Part shown: one piece after another, positions 35,377-49,015 of the stretch
Layout of the letters: the number at the start of each line of letters is the position of its first letter
How positions within the stretch are numbered: position 1 is the stretch's first letter
Assembly (NCBI RefSeq): GCF_963576615.1
Contig: NC_088711.1
Location: forward strand, 22,228,182 to 22,292,181
Source of the DNA: Watersipora subatra
Lineage: Eukaryota > Bryozoa > Gymnolaemata > Cheilostomatida > Watersiporidae
DNA length: 64,000 nt
Direction: 5' to 3'
Translations under genes and position numbers: made by a program
The notes under the pieces: model-generated
Told to the model about the DNA's origin: nothing
Databases searched by the model: none
Seen by the model: only the letters and a program-made list of their open reading frames with translations

Positions 35377-36366
35377 TAACAGAAAACCTCTAGTAGGATC
35401 TCAAGTGGCTGATGGCTGTGGCTGATGGCTGTGGCTGAGTTTGATTGTGGAGTGCTGCTATAAAGTTAGAGTAAAGAGGGTCATAGTTATTGTCCTTCTG
35501 CTCATTTTAATCTATTTCAACCAAACAGAGTTATTGAAAGATATTCGTTATAATTATCAAAGTAGAGCTTCCCGCCATGACTAGCTTCCATTGTGAATCT
35601 ATATTTTCTGATATTTCATTGTGAATCTGTTTCTCAATATCTGCTCAATGTTTTCTTAGGGTATAAATTTGTATTATTTTTTTTACTTTGGTAATCTGAA
35701 AGCATATTATTAAAAAATCATAATATTGGTTCCATAAACTCAAAACCTTGTGTGTCAGTTTCAGCATGAAACAATGGGTGAGTCAATGTCAGAGGACTGT
35801 GATATTGCACTAAGATAGACTAAAAGCACAAGATGATATTACATAGTACATTTTCCTCTACAGCACCCATGTCCAAGCTCTCTGTTGCATCAGGACATGC
35901 GCTACCTCTGTGTCTGTTGCATCCACTTTACACCGGCTCATCTACCATTGTGAGTAAGATGGTTGCTGGGCCACACGCCTTTCCAGCTCCATTCTCTTAG
36001 GAGGGTAACCTTCTAGCTCGACCACCAGATACTCAAACTCCTGTCTGCCTTCCAAGTTCTACAACTTCAAATCTCCCTGTAGCAGTTAAGTTAGCAACAG
36101 GAGATGATAATTCCCACAGACTAAGCAATTCAGAGCTTGAATGGTTATCTTGACAGTTGAACATGAGTTCTATTGATGCATTGAGCATCTGGTTCAGAGG
36201 AAATAAGATATGTAATCTCTGTTCCGTTAAGAGAAACCTGACAGAGATTGCAAGAGAAAATAACATGTTACATTTGTATGTATATATAGCTTTCTATTCG
36301 TAATCATCAACAAAAATATGTTTTTCATTACATGCTAAAAGGAGAAATAAATTGAAACGACAGAAA
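35377..36366. other. Convergent intergenic region
   Basis: About 1 kb between the 3' ends of the CAP-Gly gene and timm21. It should hold both 3' UTRs. I see no clear AATAAA close to either stop and no repeat of note. Confidence 0.5.
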
Positions 36367-38134
36367 TCAGGAGTTATTGAGTGAGTTAAACAAACATGTT
36401 TTGAAAGTTCGTTGACTAATAGTATTCCGTAGGAGCCGGAATAGTGAGTTGAAGTTTGTAGTAACAGAAAGTTCATAAACTGAAACATATGATGGTAGAT
36501 GTATTATGTTGGTGTCACAAAACAGAAAACGATGTTTGTCATACGTGTGGAAGGATAAATACAAATATTCTGGACAGAGTTTACGCAGGATTTTGAAACC
36601 TGTAACACAAATGGAGAACTTTACAGTAACAGAATGGCTGAGGAGGAAAGGCAAACAATACCAACCTTAAACATTTCAGCATGAACAACAGCGGATCTGA
36701 AGGCTCCTTTCAAATAGAATTTAATTCTAGTGTGCTGTTCCCCATTATTGTTCATGAACTCTGTATGCCTGCATTCATACAAAAAACTAACTGCGTAATC
36801 AAACTATAGTACATGCTGTAGTATAGCAAAACTGTGTATGTCATCAACCATTCGACATTGTGAATAGCTGCGCCTATACAGTGCGGCGTATGTAACATAA
36901 TCAACTCACTGTACATGCTGTCGCCTCCCTCTCCGATTTGTCTCCCCATGTCCTTTCACGGGCTGCCCAAGCGCGTCCAACACCTATAAAGGATGAAGAA
37001 TCTTTTTCTCAATTGCGTGTAAAAGCATAAAAAAATGATACAGGGCTATGAGAGATGGGTGCTATTATTAACAAGAAGTAGTCACTTGCACTCACTTGTA
37101 TATCATTGGTGCAACGCTTAAACGCTGCGCTGTAAACTGCATTAGGTCCGGAAGAGGAAAAAAGTTCTGAGCCGACAGCATAAAACAGCACACCTACAAA
37201 TATGACATCATTGAGATATAATATGATAATAATATAATCCGTCCATATTACAAAGGTCTGTAGTGACTCATAGCTGTATTAAAATAGTCATTATAATAAC
37301 ACTCAGAAATATGCACTACTGACAACTGCGCTGCCCAATTTTTCAGTTTGTGCTGATGTGATACAGAAGGAACTTCGCATCACATCAGCGAATTGACTAT
37401 GTATAACAGTTCTATTGCACTAGCGCCCATCTTCCAGTAATTGCTGCCAAGTAGTACTGTTATGTACTTTAATGTTATGACATTCTTTTATTTGAAGAGC
37501 TAAACCAAAGCCTACTGCATATCCTGGTGAATATTGTTTGTGAAAGAATTAACAGCATGGTCTGTGTGTCGTTTGAAATACTCATATTTTTGCTAGTCAA
37601 ACTGTTACAGCCTTAGTAGCCAAAAAGCAAGACATTAATAAAGCTGCTATGATAAGCAAACATCTAATTTATTGATAAAAAGATGAGGGCTTCACACAAC
37701 TCCACAGCAGAATACTTACCTGTGATACCAAGTCCAGCAATAATAACTAGTAAAGAAGTGAGATCTGCTCCAGCTTGCGCCACTACAACAGAAAGAAAAG
37801 GATGTTAGCAAACGTATTCTACATCTGAAAACTAGTTTATTTATGATTGCGGTCAGTCTAACTATCCAATTGACTTCTATTCAGATGTTCTGACAGCAGT
37901 ACCTTTTTGACCAGCAGTCAAGTGCTCATAAGGTCGCTCTCGTTGGATATCAATTTCCTTATCTGCAGAGCTTTCTTCCTGTTTGCGAACTTGTAAGAAC
38001 TTTGCACAAGTGGTGATTGCTCGAGGTGCTGGTCTATTGGGCAAAATTAAGAGTAGATACTGATGGTTCTTACAGAAGCATAGTCTATATTGAGGAAGCG
38101 TCTTTGATACTAATCTCAAGGTAGACAAAGTCAT
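36367..38134 (-). CDS. timm21: Mitochondrial import inner membrane translocase subunit Tim21
   Basis: Six minus-strand exons (38134-37903, 37782-37720, 37193-37096, 36983-36910, 36768-36662, 36599-36367) sum to 807 nt: 268 residues plus stop. Tim21 is an inner-membrane protein that links the TIM23 complex to TOM and assists respiratory-chain assembly. Residues 1-50 form an Arg-rich, acid-free presequence (MTLSTLRLVSK). One membrane segment follows (DLTSLLVIIAGLGITG), then the intermembrane-space domain with LFYAVGSELFSSSGPNAVYS, GQPVKGHGETNRRGRRQHV and IKFYLKGAF, all close to recalled Tim21 sequences. The fifth donor is taken at G|GTATTG (36662) because AAG|GTTGGT four bases earlier breaks the frame. 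The last exon runs about 50 residues past the usual end, so the true terminus is uncertain. It is convergent with the CAP-Gly gene. Confidence 0.9.
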
Positions 38135-40257
38135 CCCCAAACAGTCCTGTTGACAAGCTACAAAAGGATAGCATGTTTGGAAGTGAATCAAATAGCTTCT
38201 CTGGCAAATTCTACTCTGTAGCAAAGAGCAATAATAAACTTTGATGAAAATGACAAAAAATGTTTCAGCCACAAGTCTTCCTGGAATAATGCAGCTTTCA
38301 AATTTAAGTAGATTGAACAATATTTGGTGTTTAAAAAAATTACAAAAAGGGAAGTTAATTCACATGTTTAAATCTGTTATTTAATTCCTTGAGTGGGTTT
38401 ATGATCTTGAACATCTTTCTAATATCGAGTATGCACTTCAATGCTGCATGTTATATACATGTACTTCAAATAATGTTTTTTATATTTGAACGCTATGCAT
38501 TGTACAGGAACAAATGTTTATCTGCACAGCTTGTGATATGCCAAAAATTCAACAGCGGTAAATGAACTAGGCCCTATATAGTGTAGTGAATTTTTGCACT
38601 TGCCTCAATATAGCGAATTACGGCACTTGCAATCACTACTAAGTGGATTCTGGTTACAAGTTGTCTTATACTGAATGAGTATTAGCTCTCATGCACAACT
38701 GTAATTGTTGCAAGCAAGATGACTGGTGAATGATGAGTTCTTTATTACGCAAGCTAAAGCTGCACAGAGATGAATTAATGTTCAAATAATCCACAAATGT
38801 TCATATATAATAATCCACAAATGTCCATATATAGTCTCGTCGCTTGTAGACAGTATTTGGTGCTCTGTACTCTTTGTTCTTCTGTCTCACTAGCGTACCC
38901 TCCTTCGTTACTTATTTTTACCCATCCTGTTATACACTGGCTTACATATCCTTATATACAGCGTTATGTGATAGTCCATTGGCTTTCCATGAAAGCTGGC
39001 TTGCATATTACTATGCTAATCCCAGAACAGCTTGATGCATAAGGCTATTAGAAATAGTTGAGTTTAGCAAATCCATCCCAATAGTACGGTTTTTAGAAAG
39101 TGCATTATATTGGATGCTTTATTTGCTTAGTTCTGAATGTGATACTCCTATTTCATGGTGTTAGTAACACTAAGACTTTGGTGGTTAACACAAAACTGAA
39201 GGTTTGTTTGACTCAACATATTTATTGCCATTTAGTTTCTAATTGGGACTGATAATAAGCTATAAATGTTTACTTAAACAAGCAAATATGATACTACTCT
39301 TAGTAGCAGCCTATGAAAGTGCATCTTCAATCGCACTGCAAACTTTTACATCTCAATTAGGCTTTGGTAAAATGTATACCATTATTTATGTCTCTGAGTA
39401 CGCTACGAAACAAGATACTGTCACCAAAAAGTTCAACATTTAAATTTTCATTACTGTATAATGCAAGTAGCAAAAAACAAAAGCTGTGCCAAACACATGT
39501 AGGGCCTACCTACGAAACATCTGAGGTAAATGCAAAATGTTCAAAAACACTAATTAAAACCAAGTGTTGGCATCTTCTTAGCAAAAAACTATTTTGAGAG
39601 CCTAAAAATTAAATTTTCTTTCAATGAAAAACCATCTATTACCTATAGTATGGAAGCTATTACGGCTATTAGGCTATATGGTAAGTTTGCAGTTCAAGCG
39701 GGTAACTTATCCAAGCTCATTTGCGGTGTTCAAACTAACGTGTATATTTGAGTCGTTGTAATAGAATGGTAACTTCGTATAACCTTGTTGTAGCGTTTTT
39801 TTACATTTAAGCTAGGGAGACGGTTGTTAGTTTTATTTTCAGCAATAATACAAGCAAAAGAATTCAGGTTAAAATTTTATTACCGTGTTACGATGTTACG
39901 AGACGTATGCTGCGTATAATAATAGTATATTATCATGGCACAGTGTTAGAAAAAGCTAAACGAGTACAACGACTAGATGCGCGTGATTTGAAAGTATGCA
40001 AATGCTTGCAAAATAACCAGATGATCAAGCCCTTTCTGCAACGTATGCGCATTCAACTCTATAAGGATATTGATGTGCTCTTGAGCTAATTATATCTTTC
40101 TTTATTTTTCGTAAGCATCTTCATCTTACATCTTCTTCTTACATCTTCTTCATAGAACGTACTAAAGCCGGTTGCGGCAAGCGGCACGCCTCATATGTTG
40201 AGCAGTTGTTAACACTAGATAATATTGTAATTTATTGCCATATTAGCAAATAATTGT
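38135..40257. other. Non-coding, upstream of timm21
   Basis: AT-rich sequence with no exon I can support. A GAAGAT-type simple repeat (minus-strand sense) at 40113-40155 probably belongs to the 3' tail of the LINE next to it. Confidence 0.5.
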
Positions 40258-41015
40258 TTATTGTTGATGTGATGTATAGTTTTTAAATTCACGAACAGTC
40301 TTTGGTAAAAAGCTGTTGTGATAAACAGACGTTCTTGCATATATAGTAGGAGGATCGCCTCTTCCAGCAGCTCGTGTGACAGTCGTACTAACTCGGTCCT
40401 GCATTAATTCATCATAGGTGGTAATTAATGAGTTGTGATTCTGGTCAGAGGAGAGGAGTCGCATTAGCAGATTTTGTCTACTGACCTTCCGTCTTTCACA
40501 TAGTGTTTGCATATTTAAAGTATCTAAAGCTTTGGTGATGCTATCTCTTCCTTTCAGTTTACATATAAAACGTAGTGCGTTGTTTTGCACCATTTCAAGT
40601 TCATGTTGTAGTAGCTTAGTAGAAGGGTCCCACACAGTGGAGGCATACTCAATATGTGGCCTGCAAAGACTAGTATATGCTAAGAGTTTGGCCTTTTCAG
40701 GAGCTTCATATAGCACACGCTTAATCATGCCTAACTGCTGTCTCGCCCTTCTGGCTTTGGAGTCTATATGTTTGTCAAACTTCAGGTTAGATTGTAGGAT
40801 AACACCTAGGTATTTGGTTTCTTCAACTATTTCTAATTGTTCAGTGCCTAGGAAGTATTCAGCTGAGGGAGAGTTATTTTTGTCATTAAAAACCATGACA
40901 GAGCACTTAGATACATTAAATAGCATTTTCCATTTGTTAGCCCATGATTCCAGGGCATTAATGTTTACCTGAAATCGTTGTTTATCAGCATGGCAGTTTA
41001 CGGGTTGGTATCACT
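40258..41015 (-). mobile_element. 5'-truncated non-LTR retrotransposon, reverse-transcriptase C-terminal part
   Basis: The open minus-strand frame from 40926 to 40258 encodes 222 residues of a LINE reverse transcriptase after the active-site motif: KYLGVILQSNLKFDKHI, then YTSLCRPHIEYASTVWDP and the conserved end HNSFLPKTVREFKNYT. The frame continues upstream to about 41010 (ALESWANKWKMLFNVSKC), where homology ends before the YADD palm motif, a typical 5' truncation. The frame is intact over the surviving part, suggesting a fairly recent insertion. CR1/Jockey-like clades share these motifs; the clade was not settled. Confidence 0.9.
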
Positions 41016-44000
41016 ATTTAGCTATATAAATGCACGTTCACTAACAGATATTCGTAACCTATACATTAAAAAATATATAAAGGAATGACTGCATTGGCAT
41101 TTGAACAGTTACTTTTAAAACTTTTACTGTTTGCACTAAATAATTTCATAGTGCAGTTTTTGTAAAGTTTCCGTTTCTTATAATTTACTATTTAGTCTCT
41201 GCAAATGTTATGTAATATATTATAAATAACAGTATTGTAATTGTTGTATTATTGCATTATAAACAATAGACAATGAGAGTAAACGTTTGGGCTATTTTGT
41301 TCATATAAGCAGCATTTTCATATTTATTTGAGGACAACTATGCAGTTTTTGTGTCGTCAGATAGTGCGTTGTGCTTAGGCTTACAATAATTAACCTCTCA
41401 GTCAACGTAGTTGTCATAATGAGAAACAAGCACGATTGATTACAAGTTATGCAATAGTTTTGTTATACTTGAACAATATGCATACAAATATTGAGCAGGC
41501 TAAAAATAAATTATTCATCTATTAACCATTATCACTGTAATATAATATTATCTGTGGTACTAACCCTGGCTGTACAAAAGTTTAATAAGAAAAAGTTGAG
41601 AAGTATAGAGATGGTGATGGGTATAATCTATTCTATGAGATGTAATTAGATTCACTCATAAACCAAAATACGAAATGATAACCGTAAAACATTGTACAGT
41701 TAGTATTTTTTGGTTCTTTGTCAAGAAGAGCTGTCAAATATGCTGAGCTGTCAAATATGCTGAGTTGTCAACCATGCTTGTTTTCTTCTGATCTTACAAC
41801 GTTTGGTAATATCTTAGCATTTATTTTTGCGTTTTCATCAATAATCTATCCTTTGCTAATATTTACAATACTCCCATATTTTTGTATGTTCATGCTTCTT
41901 TTCAAAGGAATATTAAGGTTTTAAAGTATTTCCATATTGGATGCAATGTTTTCATCATATTTACATAATTGCCTAGGAACTATTTGTTTATTTTGATAAC
42001 TTGTAGAAAGATGTGCGCGAAGGAGATTTTACTAAGTGCGCTCAAAAGTCTTAGCAATATGAGGGTTCTTTTTTTGCTTCCTCGAGTCACCTTGGATTGA
42101 AATCAAATATATATGAAATAAATAAATTGAATATATATATCAAATGAATGAAGCGAATTAAACTTTTCTGTACTTTCGTGTGATTCCGCGCAGCCTTCAA
42201 CAAGCAGCTAGCAGTTCATTCTGTTGATGAATTCCACTCAGTTTAGGTTGTCACTGAGTTATAGTAGACAAGATTTATTGATTTGATTTTCTTTTTTAAT
42301 GGTTATTATTATGTTTGTAAGATTATATGATGAGGTTACGTTGGAAGTGACTTGACCACAAGTCTTGTGAGTTGCTTCCAATGAACCACAGGGATACTTG
42401 AAGTTTGTTTTCAATGAACCACAGTTCTGATGGTAAAATTTAGTTGCTACTGATCGTGATCCCATTCTTGGTAGGAATACCTCCTACTGATGGTAGTTGC
42501 TACTGGCCACGTGATCTCACTCTTGGTGGGAGGTATGTCTGATTGTTGCTGTCACTGTCCTTCTCTCAGTTAGTCTTGATCATAGTGGGTTGGTGCTAAA
42601 AACATTGACAATAACGTCTAGGCACTTGCAGCCACGTATCCTGAAATGACATGTTGGTTTGTTCTAAAAATTTGAAAATTTGGTGATGAAATATCATTAG
42701 CTGTTACTATGTGTTATACATCAGGGCCTGCTTCAAGACCAGTTTTTGTGTTTGTAAATATTTTGTTTAGAATTCGTCACATGTTTTTTTAAAATGCTTG
42801 CTGATGGTATACTGAGATATCAGACTACACAAAGGTGGCAAGGTCTCACCAGAGCTCTGGTTCGAATGTGTTCTTTTATCCTATAAGCCTTTCAATGATG
42901 TTTAAATACAGAGTAAATCATGGAATTCTTATGAAAACTTGAAACTTGAGAAAAGTCTCACAAACTTTTGAAAAGTAGTTGATAAGTTATAATTGTTGTG
43001 CCTTGTGACAGTGATTTGGTTTACGGTTTATAGCATTAGACAGCTACTACTAACTACTCCAAATTTTTCATCAAACTGCTAAGAGTGAACTTTCTATAGC
43101 TCAAAGAATTTTTCCTTTGTGTTTTGACTACTATAGCTTTGCTTAGAATGAAAATAAATCTCACAGATATCAGCAGCGGTGTACCTTGTATCTCATATTT
43201 TTAAAACCATTCAACGTGAACTTCTCCCCTTTTTGTTCAGATTATAAACATATACAGTAAGACAATATAGTTCTGATTTATTTAAAACTAAATCAATTTT
43301 TTAGTCAGTCTGCCAAGTTTCACTGCCTTCAGTACCTATGACTTATTATAGGTGCTGCATTATAAAACAACCATCTTGTGTCTTTTTGCTGTCGCAAGTT
43401 TTTGTTTTTTCAGATAATAAACTTGCAACTAAGGCCATGATGTATAGAAATCAGAAGGTAGACAATATAAGAATCCTAATAAATGCATACAATTATCAAT
43501 CTACATTGTTTGTCCAGCATTTTAGGTTTATTCACTGCATGAGATGTTGATTTCACTCTTGTCTATGTTTCTAAAATGTTCTTAAGATAAGCATGGGTAA
43601 CAAACAAAGCACTTTATCACCAAAAGGACTGCACTGGTAACATAGACACTCTGATCTGTGGTTAGTTTTATCTGTGAATGAGTCCTCATTGAGGACTCCT
43701 CAATGAATGCTCTGTTCATCAGTTCTTTTTGGCCTTGAGGTCCCAACATAGCCCGCTATCTGCTCTCACAACCCACAACTTATCTACCAATTCTCAAGCC
43801 ATTTAACCTTGCTGTTCGGTCTAACTTCAACTCTCCTTCAAAAATCATTTAAATTCTTTAATGTTTCGCTAAGGATGAAGTTAGCTACAATGTCTACACA
43901 TGTTGGTATTAAAGGCCGACTGTTGCTTGTGGTTGAGCTTACTAAGTTGTTTCATCATTTGCCTTAAGCAGAAGTTTAGAATTTGTATACAAATATTAAC

Positions 44001-44650
44001 TTTTCTGTATGTATTAAGTTGACTCACGGTCAAACTTGGAGTTGTCCTTTCACCATCTGAAGACCGTAAAGTAATGTAGAGGTTCACCATTTGTCTTAGT
44101 ACTTAGTTTGCAGGAACGTTTTGAGACACTGCTAATAGATGTAGAGTATAATAATAATTAACTGATGTAGCCCCTAGTTCTCCAATGAAACACAAAGAAT
44201 AAACAATCTGGTGTGAAGTGTTCTTAGACATGTGGCAATAACGGCTACTTGTCTTAATTGAATATCATATTTTAATGTTTTTTGTATTTATTAATGCGCA
44301 TTAGGAATGTATACAGCTTTAGACTTTAAGAATATCTAGATTTAGTTAGGTACAGTACGATTAAGAATATATTTATGAGGAGCTGACAAGAAATTAGATA
44401 TTAGATAAAAATTTAATTGCTACAGTTTATTTTCATCACTGTTGGACAATTTAGCATGCAATTTTTTATTTTGAGTTTTGTAAATTTTTTCTTAAAAATG
44501 ACAATCAGTTTCAAAAAACTTGCATGTAGCTCTACGTAGAAATAACGATAGTTGGAAAAAATGCAGATAGTATTAAATGTGAGTTGTAGTTGTCTTACAT
44601 AGAGTTACAAAGCAGCCCTAACCTAATTGTGAATATGTTTATTGGTTTAC
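41016..44650. other. Non-coding AT-rich region
   Basis: No coding exon, RNA gene or clear mobile element was recognised. A 47-bp stretch at 43743-43789 recurs at 44971-45017 with one mismatch. Confidence 0.5.
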
Positions 44651-44819
44651 TATAAGACATGCTTGGGTTTTTAGCACTAATATTTTCAAAGACAGAAACT
44701 CTAGTGTTTAGTAGCCTAGCCCTATTTCCAGCTAGGAAGTGGGATGGGACAGGTCGAGCTGCTCCTTCTGTTCTGGTAAACAACTACCAGAACATGCGCT
44801 CTCCTCTGTACTTCTCTCG

Positions 44820-45130
44820 GAGTGCACTACCTACTCACTCCAACCCACCACCTATCCTCCATGACCTACTATCGCGGACCACTACCTACCCATCACGGCC
44901 CATTTCTTCACCACAGACCATTACCTACCAATGCAACCCCCTAGCTACTCACCACAATCTGCTTTTCTACCCAACATAGCCCGCTATCTGCCCTCACAAC
45001 CCACAACTTATCTACCACAACCTACTGCTCACCCATCATGTAGCCTGCTACCTACCCACCACAGTCTTCTACCTATCCACCAGTCTTCTACCTACCCACC
45101 ACAGTCTGCTACCTACTTACCAGTCTGTTA
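44820..45130 (+). repeat. Degenerate CA/CT-rich minisatellite
   Basis: About fifteen poorly conserved units of 17-20 bp built on CTACCTACCCACCACAGTCT. Purine-poor composition gives overlapping spurious Pro/Ser/Thr-rich frames. Confidence 0.8.
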
Positions 45131-45145
45131 CAGAGCAAGGAACTG

Positions 45146-45397
45146 TTTCCCATCTGTTTATCCTCGCATGATCTCACAGTGGGAACTAACGAGGAAGGAA
45201 CTCCATTCTATTGGCAGACTGCTACTTACATAGATGATAAAAAAATTGCAGGAATCCTGAACTTGTACTGGTATAGCTTGGCAGCGCACCAGGGGTTGTA
45301 TATGACAAGTTATCATCTACATAAATTCCTGCTTTATATCCTGATGACTGAACAATAAATCTCAATCATTTTCAAAAATTGCAATCATGAGTGTTGA
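45146..45397 (+). repeat. 250-bp direct repeat, copy 1
   Basis: About 95% identical by eye to 46618-46866, offset about 1472 bp. Shared words include CCCATCTGTTTATCCTCGCA and TTGGCAGCGCACCAGGGG. Contains AATAAA at 45354. No coding frame spans both copies. Confidence 0.9.
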
Positions 45398-46617
45398 CAA
45401 GGGCCATATTTAGAATTGACTTGTGTGTTCTGTTCTGATTTGCTGCTGGAAGCTCAAACATTTTCATGAGCAAATGGACAGTCATTGCTAATAAATGTGG
45501 CAATAAAAATATTAAATGTTGAAATAGCTCAAATAAGTGGTTTAAGTATGATGTCTGTCTAAAGAGGTTTAGGTTTTGTCTACAACACAAAGTGCAAAAG
45601 TTCCGAATTACAAGTGTGTCTATAGCTTGTTTGTCGGTGGAATGCTATAAGATGCAAAATCTCACAATAAAATGAATACTAGATTGTTGCTTTCAACTAA
45701 AGCAAAATCTTTGTACGTAGACTTTAAAAAGCTCCATTAATGGTAGCTTATGGTATTTTTTCTATCGATGAAGGATTGTAGACCGCTTTGTTTTTAGATG
45801 CCGGTAAGTCATGTTCAAAGTTGTCAATTATCTATCTATGAAACGAATTAAGGGAGCCATGATATAAAACATTTGCTCTCTACAACCACAAGGCTACTAG
45901 AGAGCAGCACAAGGCAACCAGAGAGCAGCACAAGGCAGCAAATGGTACATCCATCCCTTCCTGATTGCGTTGGCCTGGTTTGTTCACTAATGTATCTAAC
46001 TGTATTTCATTCAGTTTCTCTTGATTGTAATGGAACGATAATTTGTCTTATTTATGGATTTTTGAGGCTTGAGACATCTAGAGCATTGCCACGCTTGGTT
46101 TAGCAGCAGCTGATAGGCTAGTTGTTCAATTAGCCTCATAGTCCTTAGAGAATGAGCGGGTAGATAATGGTGAGTGCCACCAACTACTCTGCTGTTGCAT
46201 TTGGCTAAAGTTTAACTCGCTTTCAGTGGTATTCTGTTACTAAATGCCCGGCCAGCCACATAAGAACTGCTTGAACTCCTCTGCTACTTAGAAATGTATG
46301 AACACCGTGACCAGCATCGACTGGATTATATCAACAAAGGCTGTATTTGATTCTGCGTCAGAGGATTCATAGCGCTCTTGAGCCCTTGCTCATGCGCATT
46401 TATCCTTAAAAACTGCTTAAGGTAAGACTGCATTTTTCCAGCAGATGTTCAAGTTTTTTCTAATATAGGCAATAGTTCGCACTAGTCTTGGGCAGTCTAC
46501 CCTAAACGTACATGAATTTGAGGCTTAACTATAAATGGTCAACTAAGCTCAGTTCGGACAACATTGGATTAGGAAGCTTCAGTTGGTAACATAGGACTAT
46601 CACTGCTTCCTAGTTGC

Positions 46618-46866
46618 TTTCCCATCTGTTTATCCTCGCATGATCTCATAGTGGGAACTAACGAGAAAGGAACTCCGTTCTATTGGCAGACTGCCACTCA
46701 CATAGATGATAAAAAAATTGCAGGAATCCTGAACTTGTACTGGTATAGCTTGGCAGCGCACCAGGGGTCGTATATGACAAGTTATCATCTACATAAATTC
46801 TTGCTTTATATCCTGATGACTGAACAATAAACCTCAATCATTTTCAAAAGTTGCAATGAGTGTTGA
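46618..46866 (+). repeat. 250-bp direct repeat, copy 2
   Basis: Partner of 45146-45397, with AATAAA at 46826. Both copies have a poly(A) signal near the right end, as a duplicated 3' end, SINE-like element or LTR would. TG..CA termini and a target duplication were not found. Confidence 0.9.
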
Positions 46867-46929
46867 AAAAAATGTAGCTGATTAGGTCTTGTATTCCTGA
46901 TCTATTGGCTTCAATTCTAACTGTAGTAT

Positions 46930-47085
46930 AGTTAGATATCCCATCTTGCATTCGTTTTTCCATTTTCTGAGTATTTCAGGTGTGCCAAGCCTAGTTTGTC
47001 ATGACTCTGACTGTAGTATAGTTAGTTTCCCATCTCGTTTTCGTTTTTGACAATCTCAGAGTAACCAGTGTCTCGGGCTTAGTCT
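46930..47085 (+). repeat. Two diverged copies of an ~80-bp unit
   Basis: CTGTAGTATAGTTAG occurs at about 46920 and 47010, followed by TCCCATCT, TTCGTTTTT, a CTGAGTA-like word and GTG..GCTTAG in the same order. Confidence 0.7.
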
Positions 47086-47089
47086 TTCA

Positions 47090-48748
47090 TCGAAAGCTAA
47101 TCGATCGAAAGCTTTTCCATAACAGTAGTACTATTGGTATTTCAACAAGGTTGACTTGCAGTTCGATAGCTGCCAAACAAACATGGGATGTTTAGGACCC
47201 TCATCAGTACATAATCCAATAAGAGGCGAAACCTAACATGACTTACATAAGTATCATAGTGCCTAAATGTAGATAATATAATACATCAGATAAGCCTACA
47301 TATCATTGAGATATACCAACATATCTTTTCAGTTTCACTTCTCTCTGCTACAGTGGGGGGCTAGTTACTCTAGCTATAGTCTGTGGCCAAATCTGTCATT
47401 GACTCCCCATCTTGACAGATTTGCGGAGACAATCATTTCAGCTTGTACTGTTAACAAGCTTATACAATACTATCAATTAACTATGACACACTTGTTGCTT
47501 GTTATGGAATTCTTATATATTACCACAACGAAACTATCATGGCCAATCTCTATAATAAATTATAGCGCCGTGCATTCAGCAGGTTGTGCTGCCCATATTC
47601 TCAGTACTGTTGAGCAAGCTTCAGGGTTGACACACTACCTACCATGGTAGAGAACGGGCCAACTTGTCATAGGCATGATTTCGTTATAAGGAAACTTCCT
47701 TAGTCTACAAAACACTTAACCATGAAATCAGAAGATTTCTGCGGCTAGGAATTATCTCTTAAAGTTGTTGTTCGATAAGAGTGTGACATGCCTACCCTAT
47801 CTAACATAATAAGATGTCGCATTAGCCACATTTCACAAGTGTAGGATCAATCTACTCCGTGTTCTGTCATCTGGCAGTTCTGATCCACTGAACAATGCCT
47901 CATAAAGAATGTCCTTTAACCACTACTTGTAACGTAACACGGGTGTAGCTCTTTCGAGGAGTGTTTATGCACAACCTACTATCAACTGGCAAAAAGGGTA
48001 ACAGTCTTTTGTAAAGGAATTAGAGTTAATTTACAGGGAAGCTCACAATGCAACTCACTGGCCTCTGGGGTAAACAAACATGTAATAGTCTGCATGTTTA
48101 CCCACAATTTACAGCATCAATGAAGGAAGCTTGCAGTAGTTACTGACAAACTTGTTAGGTTATTTAGTTTAGCCAGTTTGAGAAGGCACACTTAGAGCAT
48201 AAAATCGATCGCTAAATGTTCACTGTCAAATGCCAAAGTCAAAAGTTTGCATAGCTTTTATTCATACTACGATATAATCCAAAGAGCATAGAGTACGAAA
48301 TTGGTATTTGCTGCCACTGCTTTGTCATAACTACAGCCATATGGGCAGTAATTATCACTGCCTTGGAGATGCCTAGTTCTATTGGCTTTGCTTTGCTATT
48401 ACGTTTCCTTTATCTACATGTAAGTTAGCATGACACCCACCTGTTTATTTTGATTCTGATGTCGGCTCAATTCTATGATCACTTAGCCAATTGATTTGTG
48501 TTCTCTGATAACAGACAGGAATGTGAAAAATATTGTACGTAGTAAAGAGCATGCCAAGGTGAACTATTTGTAACACTGCTTCTCATAGTGACGTTTTACA
48601 GTGAATATTACTAATGTAGTCATTGCTAGCATCCCTTGATGACTTCCACTAGTAGACACGGTGTCAGAACGCTGCCTTAAAACGGCAGCTGTTCACTTCA
48701 CTCATATATGATTACAGATAACCCGTGATTTTTGATCTGAGAGAAGCC
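47090..48748. other. Non-coding, upstream of the exon at 48749
   Basis: An open frame at 47306-47650 has no recognisable domain or splice support. The promoter of the gene starting at 48749 should lie in the right part, but no TATA box is evident. Confidence 0.45.
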
Positions 48749-49015
48749 ATGAGTGACAATGACACTCGAATGCTTGAGTACGAGCAACGGGAACAGGAGT
48801 TCTTCCAATTCATTAATCAAACCCGTAGAGATCAAGACAAGCCATTGACTTCTGATAATTGTGTCGCTCAAGATTTGGCTGCGCCAAAGGGGCTGCAGTG
48901 TCTACTTGCTCTGGCATGCCTTCTTGAGGAAACCGTCAAATTTAAACTCAATAAAATAAACTCGGAAAAAGATTTAGCGGATCTGCTGGAATTGCGGCGA
49001 CAAGCTGAAAGGATG
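48749..49015 (+). CDS. First coding exon of an unidentified gene
   Basis: The ATG at 48749 opens 89 codons ending at a strong donor (AGG ATG|GTAAGT, phase 0). The peptide is charged and helical: MSDNDTRMLEYEQREQEFFQ at the start, then APKGLQCLLALACLLEETV and DLADLLELRRQAERM, with heptad-like Leu spacing toward the end. It has no signal peptide, so it is probably cytosolic or nuclear. Codon use and the strong donor argue for a real exon. The next exon is not certain; 62729-62887 is phase-compatible. Confidence 0.6.

Noticed and set aside
38797-39042. 81-codon plus-strand frame
   Set aside because: Low-complexity hydrophobic translation with no homology or splice evidence.
40532-40972. 146-codon plus-strand frame
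   Set aside because: Antisense shadow of the LINE reverse transcriptase.
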